Positions 24,781 to 35,525 of a stretch of 64,000 nt of DNA are shown here, one piece after another. The stretch is from Hermetia illucens. Its lineage: Eukaryota > Arthropoda > Insecta > Diptera > Stratiomyidae. The stretch lies in assembly GCF_905115235.1 (NCBI RefSeq), contig NC_051852.1, forward strand, positions 32,995,199 to 33,059,198, in the 5' to 3' direction. The notes beneath the pieces were generated by a model. That model made no database searches, was not told the origin of the DNA, and saw nothing but the letters and a program-made list of their open reading frames with translations. A program made the position numbers and the translations under genes. Position 1 is the stretch's first letter. The number at the start of each line of letters is the position of its first letter.

Positions 24781-25249
24781 AAGTCGAATCAAGACCTCGG
24801 AGGATTGGATTAGTTATCTTTTCGGAGGGAAGGTGAAGAGCTTATTATTGTTTTTTAGGAAGATTTTCTTGGAAAGGGCGCGAAAAATGTTCTGCTTGCT
24901 TTGTTCAAAATCATCTAAATGTTGTATTACGACGCGTAGTCGAATTTTCCGTCCTACCTCGTTGCTTGCTTGATCGCCTTAGCTGTGGTTGGCTCAACAC
25001 GAGTTTGTTCTGCCTGCCTTGGTGTCGTTTGTTTAATCGTCGCTTCAAGAGGGACGATAATAGCCACATCGAGTTTTCTCATAAGACACGAGTTTTGCTC
25101 CTTCATCAGTGCTGCTCTCGATCTCTCTGGGTTCATTTGTAATTTCGCCGGAGTTCTGTGGTGAGTCGGACTTATTGTCCGTTATGACCACAGACTCCAA
25201 TTCGTACTCGGATTCGAGTAATTAAGGTGGGGCGTGCATAAATTAATCA

Positions 25250-27190
25250 TCTTGCTGGAAGTCCTAAGAGGAAAAATGAACACATTTAAAGAATTTGTGA
25301 ATTTGAATTGAGACGGTCACGATACGATCCAACACACTTGGGGGTTAGGTATTTCCTGCATAAATACATGGGCAAAGTAAGGTCAGTTCGTGCTGTTTTT
25401 CCTTTAGAACTGCTTAGCTAACTCCGCCAGCAGCAACGGGAATGAGGGAACTGATCTTTGGTGACCCCAACGTAATCTGTAACTGTAAGGTAAGGGAATT
25501 TATATATCTTATGAACTCCATGGACTACATTTGAGAATTAGAATCTGGTAAAAGTAATTCTATTTCTCTGGTTCCTTCTAAGGGTCAGTACCTAGGGAAT
25601 TGTAGCATCAGATGGCTCACGGTATGGTTAAACTATCCAACCGAAACTGAAAAAGTTATCACAAATGCACATGGAGCCTAGTCTGGAAATCAATGTCCAA
25701 TTATCTTTATAAGATCATCGAAAGACAGAGGCAAATGGGTGATTTTCTATAGTTCCACCCAAATGAAACTTACCAATTTCGGGAACTGCACAAATTTTAA
25801 TGGTGACGAAACTATCGTTCCCTGTTAAATATAGCAAATTGGTAGTGGTTAGTTAGTATATGAAGACTTTTACTTGATACCCGGCATGAGCATATTAAGA
25901 GAGGGAGCCCTATTAATCTCAAAGCAGGATTCTGCCACTCACTGCATTCTAAGGATTTCATATTTCGCAGAAATTTGACGGAGCTTTTCTTCAACAAAAG
26001 TAAATTACGAAACATTCTCGTCGGTGAAAGCCACTTAAATTTGCATTAATTCTGTCTGCGGATATCTGGCAATTTTCAATTTTCTTAAGAATTAGGATTA
26101 TAACTCAACAGGAAAACCACAAACCCAATAAACAATAATATCTACAATCACCAAATCGATTCCATTCATCATCTTCAATACAATATAGCATAATTCACTA
26201 AGTGCTCTCCACCCTCTAGATTTATTGTTAACCCACAGAAAGCAAGGACGCATTGAACAATACAATCTAAATTGCAACACAACAACAATCACTACTGTCA
26301 ATATTTCAATATTTCACTGGCATCTGAAGAGGCTATAAATTATGCGATTTTCAAACAGCTAACCATATGCAAATGTGCCATTACACCACTTCAATACTGC
26401 ACCCCCCACGTTCCATCCATTCGATTTCACATTCGATTCCATATTCGATCCGACTCAATCCGTTAGAGTGAAAGCGTATTCAATGCAGTCTAATCACGAA
26501 TACTCAAGATATTTGCAAAATATTTTCAATCCCAATATACATGCATTTATCTAAAATATAGACGTGAAATATCACCCCTTTTATTTCTTCCCTTTCACAT
26601 CAGAAATATGGAAAAATTCGAAATACGCCCGGAGTTGATGTTCACTCTCTGTCATTTTAAAAAATATACCAAGACAGGATTCGAACGTAATATTGCGTGA
26701 AAGGATGATGTCTGGAAGTATGAATTGGCGGAAAGGAATAAATCCACCCTTCTGCGATCCTTTGTTGTGGCGTTTGCATATTATTTTATGATGCGTCTGA
26801 TACACAATAGATATTCTGATGGAACAAACCAATAAATCAAAATCTTTCAGGGAGTTCGAAATAGAAGAGTTGTTCAGGCTCATTTTTATTCAGTGGGATC
26901 CCGATTGTTGGGAGGGTTGGTGGGGGTTGAGTCACACTTTAGGTGAATGTTCATGTTATTTTTAAACATAATTCGAAAAAGGATGCATGAAGGAAAATCA
27001 TTCAATGATTTAAACTTTAAAATTTTTATTGAGGTCAACTGAACCCACCTACGAAAATGAGAAGATTTCCTAAAATTAGAAGCAGCATGAAGGATATTGA
27101 TAGGAATTTTCTGAAGGATCCGAAAGTAAATGGTTGCAAACTTTCAGTAATATTGCCAAAGAGCGAATATAATTTCGTTTAAAGATCGAG
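25250..27190. other. AT-rich DNA, no gene seen
   Basis: No protein or RNA family recognised on either strand. Short open frames at 25.8-26.9 kb have no recognisable motifs. Confidence 0.5.
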
Positions 27191-27199
27191 AGAATTTTG

Positions 27200-29560
27200 A
27201 GTCATCATCAGTATTGGTATGACATCGAAAAACAATATTTGACAGCGAAAATTGTATTTCGGTGTCATTTGGAGAAAAAGGAACACCAGGAGACGGACTC
27301 CTGACAAATTATTAATTTTAAATTATAATATAATTTAAAATTCTTTTTATTCAACTTAATCAAATAAATAAATAATTAATTAATAACCGTAATTAATAAA
27401 AAGTAATTTTAAATACAAATTGATAACCCGGTAAAAATCCGCTCTTTCTGCCCATTCTACATGCCCATTTTTTCTCTTGGATCGCACTCTTTCGCTAACG
27501 ATGTCCTTCGGAATATAGGCAAGCACCGCATTAACTAACATGGCCGTACGGGTGCCGCTGTTTTGTCATAGGAGCCAGGCAGCATGGGTCCTCTAGCTCG
27601 AGGCCCAATTCGCCAATTGGCCGGTATCACAGCGGAAGCCGAGCGCTGGTCGGGCTAGACGAGCAGGCAGTTGAGCTTGTCTCCGACGTCCTGCTCTTGT
27701 AGGCAATTAAAAGAACAGCTCGTAAAACGCCTATCAGTAAGTAAAACTGAAACTAAACTTAACCACTTACTAGCAGAGCTTACGCTAGGTGACCGTGCGA
27801 AGTAGTTGGGTGGTGACAAAGTCGGCACCGAACTCCTACAGTCTTTCTGCTTCCGAAAAACACATATGCCATCCTGGCACGTGCAGATTCAGAGTCTCTG
27901 GATACGTATCCCGTCATCGCGGATAAAGTTCATAAGGTCCACGCGCGACCCATGCCAGGTGGCTCAGCTGCAGCAGATGGTGGCCGCATTAACAGTCTCT
28001 CTGAGTTGACAGAGGCTGTCGATGCTTTGTTTTCGGGGAGTAGGACTAGATCGAGGTCTAGATTCGCCTCCCGAAATGGGTAATCGCTAAGTAGGCCGCC
28101 GGGACCTTCAGCAAGTATCGGGAGATGTTGGTACCATCGTAAGCTCGCTGAAAAGACTAAAAAATACACCAGCCCCTGCAATTTCTGATCTTCGCCGCTT
28201 CACACTTCAAGTGCATTTTTCAACGTTTCCGCCTTCTTCCGTGGGCTTCTTCTCCAAACAGCTCAAACCCGCTCAGCGGAACTATTCCAGTATTCCCTTG
28301 AAGGCAGACTGGTCACATTATTCACTGACCATAACCACCACCGACTTCGGCACTTGAGCTTTATCAGCCAATTCACTTCTGACATTCAACACTTGTTTGG
28401 AAAAGATAAGGAGATTGTTGAAACTTTGTCGCGTGTTGCAGAGGTCAAGATCCCGCCACCGTGGATTTTCGGACATTCACCGACGGGCAGAAGGACGAAA
28501 CAGTTTTTAAAAGCTTGAGGACCAACTCTAAATATACTTTTGGGGAGTTTTCTATCTTCGGCTCAATATCTAGTATATAGTGCGAGACCTCAGATAAGAG
28601 ACCAAGGCCATATATTCCGGCGGATTCGCGAAAGAAGTATTCCCAGGCATTCGGACAACGAATCGGTTACTCGCCATCAAACATTTTTGGCCAACCATGA
28701 GCAAGGACATTAATTATTGAGCCAGACAATCCATCGCATGCTAGAAATGCAGAACTACAAAACATGTGGGAAAAGAGGTGGGAGTGTTTCCTCAGTTCAT
28801 GAAGTGTTTCCACACGATCCACCTAGACAGCCTTAGCCATTTGCGAGACTCTCATGGTTTCAGGTGTTATCTCACAATCATCAATAGTTTCACGGGGTGC
28901 CCTGAGATAATTTTTCTGAAATGCACAATTGCACAATCTTGTGTAGAGGCCCTCTCTCGAGAATGGATTCTACCCTTTGGAGCGACGGCAATTATAATCC
29001 CCGAGCAGGGAATGCAGTTTGAGTCCACCCTTTTTGCAAATTTGGACAAACTCCTCGGCTTTAGACGCCATCGGAGAACCGCATATTACGCGCTGTCCAA
29101 TAGAATGCTCGAAAGGTGGCACAGACCGCTGAAGGCCACTATAATGGCCCAAGTCGACTCTTCTTGATCGTAGGTCTTGCCACTTGTTCTTCTTGGCCTC
29201 CGAATAGACAATCGAGAAGAATTTGCTGCGGAGCAGAGTTCCAGCGGAGTTGGTATACGGGAAGAACATGTTCCTCCCAATGATCCTGTTATCAACATCA
29301 GGTCGGGTCCGTTTTGATTCACGGCAGCTGAGTTGAGGGAGCCATGTGTCTGGTTCCTCGCTTAAACCACCATTTGGTTTCCGCTGAGGGTGAAGTGTTG
29401 TGGCGGAACACGCTAGTTGTGTCGGACGCCCGGAAGTGTGAATCGTGGCCGCCACGACATCTAAAAACAACTATTGATAGTGAAAATTATTTTTCGGTAT
29501 CAGTTGAAGAAAAACGAGCACGAGGAAGAAAAGATTCTTCGTTTTTGTACTTTCTGACAA
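27200..29560 (+). mobile_element. Ty3/gypsy LTR-element fossil, CsRn1-like (copy C)
   Basis: A partial left LTR (about 27,215-27,310, sharing ACATCGAAAA and TTTGACAGCGAAAA with copy A) precedes an AT-rich leader, gag remains (about 27,480-28,190), RNase H remains (about 28,220-28,450) and a well-recognisable integrase region (about 28,500-29,160). The right LTR begins near 29,396 with TGTTGTGGCGGA. Protease and reverse transcriptase are absent. Broken many times; same family as copy A. Confidence 0.75.
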
Positions 29561-29808
29561 CGGATCCTTGTGACTTCGTATTCTTCCCATTTACCACCAA
29601 TATCAAAGCAAACATTTGTTTCGAAAAGTATCAATTTCATTTGATCCAACCCCTTGTGCTGCACTAAGGGAATCTCGACGTAGTGCCTACTTTTGAATCT
29701 GAAGCCACGGATGATGGTGATTGTCCAAAGGAGTGAGTAGAATGGACCCAATGACCCACCTGAATGCTGGGACTACTGTTCCCTTTTAATAAAAAAAGTG
29801 TCTCACAA
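29561..29808. other. No gene seen
   Basis: Spacer between gypsy copy C and R1-C. Confidence 0.4.
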
Positions 29809-29809
29809 C

Positions 29810-31380
29810 AGGTGCATCAGATACCTCGATTCCGGTCACTTTACAGCAGCATGTACTAGTGTAGAGAAGAGGGTCATCTTATCAAAGATTGTACAGGAGA
29901 TCCACAATGCATGTTGTGCAAAGAGGAAGACGAAGTGAACGTGTGAAAAGCCGAACATGGACGTGGCAGTAATCCGGGAGCCTTACCGCAACTACGCTAT
30001 ACGGTATGCGACGGCGTTTCTATCACAGTAGGAAGCCCAACTATTGGTAGAACCAGAAAATTTTACTGTTGGGAGCATTATATCTGCGGACAAGATGGCT
30101 TTGCCAAAGGATAAGAGGGAAAAACAATCAGCATATGGATTGGAATTGAGGAAATGGGCATCGCTTACAAGGTTATAATGAACAAGATTTGGTTGCAAAA
30201 ATCACTCCAAGTGACGTACCCGTGACTTTTTTTTGGAAAAAATCGAAATTATTTTCCTGCAACAGGAAGAACGTAGACCTCAACGAAGGGTTCAACAGGA
30301 CGACATCAGAGAGGAAATAAAAGAGAGCTGTAGACGAATTGGGGATAATAAAGCTCCGGTATTGAAAAACATTCGGAAAGAAACCCTGAGGTTAGCTGCT
30401 AAAATTGGGCGAAGAGGTTCATAAGCACATTTGAATCATGCATGGCGCAGGGAGTGTTTTCTGCTCAGTTGAAGAGGTAGAAGTTGGTTTTGTTACCGAG
30501 GCCTCAAAAACCCCCTAGAACACTATTTTCGTGTTGCCCCATCTGTCCTTTAGACATTATGAGAAAGATGATTAAGTGAGTAAAATGCCACAAGCTGCTT
30601 CCGTTCATCGAGCTGGCGGGTGGTCTATCGAAGCGGTAGTATATATTTTGGAGAACGCGGTCTACGATCGATGCAATAGCAACGGTCGTGGATCCGGCTC
30701 GGGAAGCAATACTATCATACTATAATGTGCAGTGGAGGGCCAAAATATATTTGTCGATTGTTTGTCGCAGAGATGGTGAAATTCATCCTGCTATACGCTG
30801 CTCTTGCTTGGAAGGGAGTAATGGCCAACACCCTGAATTAGGGAAGGTTAATTGCGACACACCGGTCAATCGCGCTGACGGTGTGCAATGCACGTGACGG
30901 TCTGTCATTGCGAGAATGGTTCATTTGGATCTTCTAGCGAATGAGACGCACTTTTCCTACCAGAAAAGAAAAAAATTAGGCGGATGTAACTGCAGACCTC
31001 CGAAAAGCCACTAGGAAGCAGCTGCACAAAAGATGGAAGCAATGGCGGGATTATTCCAGAAAGTGTTGTGGACACTGATCTAGTGTGGGTCGAGCGAAAG
31101 CGCGGCGAATTTGATTACCACCTAACATAGTTCTTTACAGGAAACAGAAAGTATTTGCATTGCTTCGGATTGGACTGGACAAACGGCCCCGAATGCGTCG
31201 CTACACCAGAGGACCGCTGCATGCTACACCAACAGCCTTATAGAGCGGGGACGGCCATGAACTGTGTTGAAAAGCGGGACTTGGCCCAGTCAACAGAGTC
31301 CTGAATCATGTAAGGTCTTGAGGACAAGTTTTACTTCATTGCATTGTAAAAACATTCATAGTTCGGAGTATTAGTTTATC
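29810..31380 (+). mobile_element. R1-clade LINE with large internal deletions (R1-C)
   Basis: It opens with zinc-knuckle remains of R1 ORF1 (cysteine-rich, 29,815-29,940), then a short endonuclease start. It jumps to the RT entry block (DDIREEIKESCRRIGDNKAP, 30,300-30,360) and ends with the R1 C-terminal region (GEFDYHLT near 31,105 and a degraded cysteine motif near 31,200). About 70 bases of 3' UTR-like DNA follow, up to the TAA-rich target of the SINE. Multiple stops. Confidence 0.7.
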
Positions 31381-31412
31381 CTCCAGTCGATAGTAAATAG
31401 TTCCTATAAATA

Positions 31413-31466
31413 AAGTATTATAATAATAATAAATAATAAGTATTATAATAATAATAAATAATAATA
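31413..31466. repeat. (TAA)n tract holding a SINE target copy and a 25-bp duplication
   Basis: AAGTATTATAA at 31,413-31,423 equals 33,785-33,795 beyond the SINE head, so it is the SINE target-site duplication. TAA repeats follow. The 25 bases 31,413-31,437 are repeated exactly at 31,438-31,462. The R4/Dong sequence starts right after, at about 31,467. Confidence 0.8.
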
Positions 31467-33488
31467 CAACTCATTATCGACTCGGTAGTTGTAGGACAAG
31501 CAACTAGAGGCCAAAGAAACCTCTTCAGTTGCTATATCGATTATGCCAAGGCTTTTGATAGCGTTCCGCATACCTGGCTAATCGACATCCTACATCTGTA
31601 TCGCATTGATCCGAAACTAATAAAGTTTTTGGCGACAGTCATGGAAGGGTGGCATACCACCTTGTCAGTCCGTACATCTGAGGGTGCTAATACCTCAGAG
31701 CCCATCCGTATTCGGAGGGGCATCTTCCAGGGGGATTCATTGAGTCCTCTTTGGTTTTGTATGGCACTGAACCCCCTTTCATGGCTACTGAATGATACTA
31801 GAGGGCATGGTTTTGCAATAAAATATGGCCTACGTGCTAAGTGCGAACTGACACACTTGATGTACCTAGATGACATCAAGCTGTATGCTGGTACTGACAA
31901 CCATCTTAGAAGTCTGTTGCGAATAATAGACATGTTCAGCCGTGATATTCGGATGGAGTTTGGATTAGACAAGTGTCGAATCCAAGCCATTCGCAAAGGT
32001 CATCACGAGCCGCATGCCGGACATAGCATTGGTGACCTCCACATCGAAGCTATGACCGAGACAGACTTCTACAAGTACCTAGGAATTCTGCAAGGAACCC
32101 ATGCTCGAGTTGGTGATCTGAAGGAAGCTCTGCTGTCCGAATTCCTGCGACGTGTAAAGCTGGTGCTGAAATCGCATCTCTCGGGGAAGAATAAAATAAG
32201 CGCGTTGAATGTATTCGCCATCCCTTCACTGGCTTATGCATTCGGAATATTGCCGTGGACGAAGACTGACCTGGAAAACGTCCAGCGGCGGATACGGACA
32301 ACTATGTCCAAATTCCGAATGCATCACCCAAAGTCTGCCGTGGAGCGGATGAACCTGCCTCGTGACATCGGAGGCAGGGGCGTGGTTGACGTGGCGGCAC
32401 AACATCATCGCCAAGTCGACTCGCTGCGCGCTTATTTTTACAGTAAAGAGCAGGCGAGCCCCTTGCATGCGGCTGTCTGCAAGGCAGACTGTGGACTGAC
32501 TCCACTTAACTTGAAGGATCGATCTTTCAATCCTCTGAGTGGGGTGAAGTCGGACCAGGAGCGGATCGAGGAATGGAAGTCGAAGGCAATGCACGGTAAA
32601 CACGTGAATTGTCTTTGGCAGCCATTTGTCGATTTGCATCTGTCGAACAGGTGGCTCTGTGCTGGGGAGCTCTTTGCTGAGACGGAGGGGTTCATGTGTG
32701 CCATTCAGGATGGCGTGGTCGCCACCCGAGCTTATAAAAAGCTCATCATGAAAGAACGGGTGGAGAACGACCAGTGCAGAATGTGTGGTTCGGCGTTAGA
32801 GACGTTGGACCATCTCATTTCTGGCTGTACTGTTATGGCACCGGTGCAATACATCACCAGGCATAATGCTGTATGTAAGGTTATCCATCAAAACCTTGCA
32901 TATAAGCATGGGCTGATCACGGGAACATGTCCGGTTTACCGATATGAGCCGCAAGCAGTACTTGATAGTTCTGCTTACAGCATGTATTGGGACCGGCAAG
33001 TTCTGACTGATCGCCATACCGCACACAACAAGCCTGACGTACTGCTAGTTGACAAGACGGGTCGCTCCGCGTATATTATTGATGTTGCTATCCCCCATAA
33101 TAGCAACATTGAACGGAAATACGTGGAGAAGAAGGTGAACTATGAGCCATTGGCTCGGGAAATCAAAGAAATTTGGCGTCTCGAGCGGGTGGTTGTAGTT
33201 CCCATAATATTGTCAGCTACAGGTATTGTACCTAAATCCCTGACGGCTTCCCTTGATGTCCTGGGACTTTCGCACAGTCTGGTTCAAACCATGCAGAAGT
33301 ACACCATTCTGCATACGTGCTCGATGTTGCGGGGAGTACTCGACGGATTCTCCCACTGACCTACCACCGGCCACCACCACCAGTGCCCCTTTAGTTTTTA
33401 AGTAGGTAGGATCGTCCGAGCCTAAATGCTTGGCACTTAGTGCTAGTATTAGGTAAAATCCGGCATCTGCCGAGATTGTGATAACTCG
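31467..33488 (+). mobile_element. R4/Dong-clade LINE, 5'-truncated, ORF open (R4-A)
   Basis: A target-primed retrotransposon with a restriction-like endonuclease. It begins inside the RT, directly on a (TAA)n tract, and ends with about 130 bases of 3' UTR followed by another TAA run (33,490-33,503). Dong of Bombyx is known to insert into TAA repeats, so the flanks fit the clade. 5' truncation at the target is usual for LINEs. The frame is still open over its whole length, unlike every other LINE in the window. Confidence 0.85.
31470..33359 (+). CDS. R4/Dong ORF, C-terminal RT plus zinc finger plus REL endonuclease
   Basis: The frame is open from the TAA junction to TGA at 33,357-33,359, about 629 codons; no true start is present because the 5' part is lost. 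RT blocks in order: TRGQRNLF.CYIDYAKAFDSVPH (about 31,500-31,575), GIFQGDSLSPLWF (about 31,720-31,760), and the catalytic YLDD at 31,863-31,874. The maturase-like thumb region follows. A C-X2-C-X8-H-X4-C zinc motif starts at 32,774. The restriction-enzyme-like endonuclease has KPD...IIDVAIP (near 33,030-33,095), the PD...D arrangement of R2/R4-type LINEs. The fingers part of RT and any N-terminal DNA-binding fingers are gone, so it cannot move by itself. Confidence 0.85.
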   Translation, partial: LIIDSVVVGQATRGQRNLFSCYIDYAKAFDSVPHTWLIDILHLYRIDPKLIKFLATVMEGWHTTLSVRTSEGANTSEPIRIRRGIFQGDSLSPLWFCMALNPLSWLLNDTRGHGFAIKYGLRAKCELTHLMYLDDIKLYAGTDNHLRSLLRIIDMFSRDIRMEFGLDKCRIQAIRKGHHEPHAGHSIGDLHIEAMTETDFYKYLGILQGTHARVGDLKEALLSEFLRRVKLVLKSHLSGKNKISALNVFAIPSLAYAFGILPWTKTDLENVQRRIRTTMSKFRMHHPKSAVERMNLPRDIGGRGVVDVAAQHHRQVDSLRAYFYSKEQASPLHAAVCKADCGLTPLNLKDRSFNPLSGVKSDQERIEEWKSKAMHGKHVNCLWQPFVDLHLSNRWLCAGELFAETEGFMCAIQDGVVATRAYKKLIMKERVENDQCRMCGSALETLDHLISGCTVMAPVQYITRHNAVCKVIHQNLAYKHGLITGTCPVYRYEPQAVLDSSAYSMYWDRQVLTDRHTAHNKPDVLLVDKTGRSAYIIDVAIPHNSNIERKYVEKKVNYEPLAREIKEIWRLERVVVVPIILSATGIVPKSLTASLDVLGLSHSLVQTMQKYTILHTCSMLRGVLDGFSH

Positions 33489-33489
33489 G

Positions 33490-33503
33490 AAATAATAATA
33501 ATC
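33490..33503. repeat. TAA repeat between R4/Dong 3' end and SINE tail
   Basis: AATAATAATAAT joins the R4 3' UTR to the SINE. Read on the minus strand it is the (ATT)n tail of the SINE; read on the plus strand it is the R4 3' junction. Confidence 0.8.
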
Positions 33504-33784
33504 GTTGGCACAACAATCCATACTGGATCAGGGCCTTGAAGTGTGTTAGAGCACTTCATTCAAGACCGTAACGGTACACTACAGTACACTGTAGGAGGCA
33601 ATGTGGTCAGCATTGCGCTCGCCCGAGATTATTACCCTGATTTGACTCAGGTACTCATTCACAGCTGAGTCGACTGGTATCCGACGTCAAATCACGATAC
33701 AAATCTCACTGTCACCAGCGAGATTTGAACCGCGACCTTCCGTACGACAGCCTTGTGCTCTAACCACTCAGCTACCCGGACTAC
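33504..33784 (-). mobile_element. tRNA-derived SINE
   Basis: About 281 bases on the minus strand. The head near 33,784 reads GTCCGGGTAGCTGAGTGGTT, holding a pol III A box (TAGCTGAGTGG), and GGTTCAAATCT about 45 bases on is a B box. The body ends at CCAACG and runs into an (ATT)n tail. The target-site duplication AAGTATTATAA lies at 33,785-33,795 and again at 31,413-31,423; the R4/Dong element now separates tail from target copy. The tRNA-like head carries no CCA and the body is long, so it is not a tRNA gene. Confidence 0.85.
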
Positions 33785-33795
33785 AAGTATTATAA
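33785..33795. repeat. SINE target-site duplication, right copy
   Basis: AAGTATTATAA, 11 bases, identical to 31,413-31,423 on the far side of the nested R4/Dong insertion. Confidence 0.75.
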
Positions 33796-33844
33796 CATTA
33801 TTTAATTATTATAACATTATTTAATTATCCAAATTAAAATAAAA

Positions 33845-35450
33845 ACTACAATCACGTGGAGGAGGATGTTCGGAGGTCGAAAGGAAATTGAAGTGCCGTG
33901 AATCCAATAATAACTGCGATACCCGAAAAACTGCATGAGTTGCATCCAGCCCGGATAGTGCCGAGGGACATTAAAGAAAAGTCACACTTCAACAGCGTGC
34001 TCGTAGCCTGTGGTGCAAATGATAAAAACCCTGGTAGATCGACGAAATCAAACAATTGCGTGCTGAATCTATGCCCCAAAAAGAAATTATTAAAGTACAA
34101 ATGATGAGCAAGAAACTGCACATATGCGAGATACAAAGCTTGCCTGAAAGAGCTGGGAAGCTGAAAGGAAGAAAGGACCCGCAGTTCAAATGCCCAGTTT
34201 GAGTCCGAAGAATAACAACCACTCTGTTTCGACAATAAAGCAGATGCAATATTGGGACCGAAAGAGAGCTTCCCCCAGAGAAAATTCTAACTGTTACAGA
34301 GGCTGAGCTTATCATTGCCTACGAAATATTAGGGACTAAAAACACCCGGGCTGAGTGGAATAGCGGCCGTGGCTTTGAAGGTGATGATAAAGGCAAGACC
34401 AGGGTGGTTGATTTATACTTTTAATACCTGTTTGGAAGAGGGCAGCTTCCGATTTAGTGCAAAAAGCAGATGCTGGTGCTGCTACCAAAGAGTGGCAAAC
34501 TACGAGTCATGGTGTCTCGTCCCACTTGGAACTTTATATGCAACAGACTGATTCCAGTTGAAGACCAGCATATCCACACAACGGTCAGACTGATCAAGAA
34601 TTAGTTGGGTATTATATAGATGGGAGTTGGTGGAACACAAAACTAAGGCTGCCAGCAATCGCAAGTCGAAATAATTTCAAAAGTTTCTTGTGGGACAGCA
34701 TGTGATAAAGTCCTAGGCTTCCATCAGATATCTCGGTGTTATGCCATATCTTCGATTAATCTTCAAGGAATACTTCGGCTACGCGGCAAGAAAGAAAGAA
34801 AGTTGTAGCTGCGTTAATTGTCATAATTCCGAATATTGGAGGACCCAAACTAACGAAAAGTATCAACTAGTTTCTAGCGCATTTAGAGCAACGTCAGACA
34901 AAACAACACTCGCAGTCGCGGGAATGATGTCCATTGATATTTTTTGAGGAGATGTGAAGATTTTACAACTGGAAAGCGCGCGGTGACCATAATGCCGAAG
35001 ATGGCAGAAACGTTGGCATAATTCTCACAAGGGGAGATGGACGCACATACTGATTCCAAATATCCAGCTTTGGATTATGCGCAGCTATGGAGATATCCAC
35101 TATCACTTGATTTAGTTTTTGACTGGGCATGGTTGATACCGCAGTTATTTACACCGTTTTGGACATGACGAATCTCCCTTCTTTTTTGAAAGTCTAAAGG
35201 AATACAAGGACCTGGAGCACATACTCTTCGTGTGCCCAAAGTTTACTGGTGAAGGGGGAAAGTTTGAAATTCTTTAGAGGAGAATCTTAAGAATTTGAAG
35301 AGGAAGTGTGGAATGCAATTAGTAGCACTATAAGCTGTAGTCCGGAGGAGACTAGATGGTAAGAGCATTTACGAGCCCTGGAGGAAACTGCCAGTCATTT
35401 TCAATGTACGAATAATATATTACTTAAAAAGTTGGAAAGAAACACAACAA
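33845..35450 (+). mobile_element. R1-clade LINE, broken (R1-D)
   Basis: Coiled, charged ORF1-like remains at 33,850-34,200 are joined to the RT entry (ILTVTEAELIIAYEILG near 34,290-34,340; FNTCLEEGSF near 34,420). Later RT (SAFRATSDKTTLAVAGMMSID near 34,880-34,940) and C-terminal remains follow to about 35,300. Zinc knuckles, endonuclease and much of RT are deleted. It ends about 75 bases before the 3' end of OBP-c. Confidence 0.65.
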
Positions 35451-35463
35451 CATTGTAAACAAA

Positions 35464-35469
35464 TTTAAT
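35464..35469 (-). terminator. Poly(A) signal ATTAAA of OBP-c
   Basis: The minus strand reads GAATTAAATTTG about 57 bases after the OBP-c stop codon, the same hexamer and spacing as the other two OBP genes. Confidence 0.5.
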
Positions 35470-35525
35470 TCAAACATACATAAAATACTTAGCGCTTATA
35501 ATAATAATACCACAAGTAAAACTTA

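Noticed and set aside
27314-27342. Near-perfect AT palindrome in the leader of gypsy copy C
   Set aside because: It consists only of A and T in an AT-rich stretch, so chance or slippage explains it.
32226-32639. Minus-strand open frames of 83-137 codons
   Set aside because: They lie antisense to the R4/Dong frame, which carries YLDD and endonuclease motifs.
33700-33784. tRNA gene on the minus strand
   Set aside because: The A and B boxes are present, but the sequence continues as a SINE body with target duplications and does not fold as a complete tRNA.
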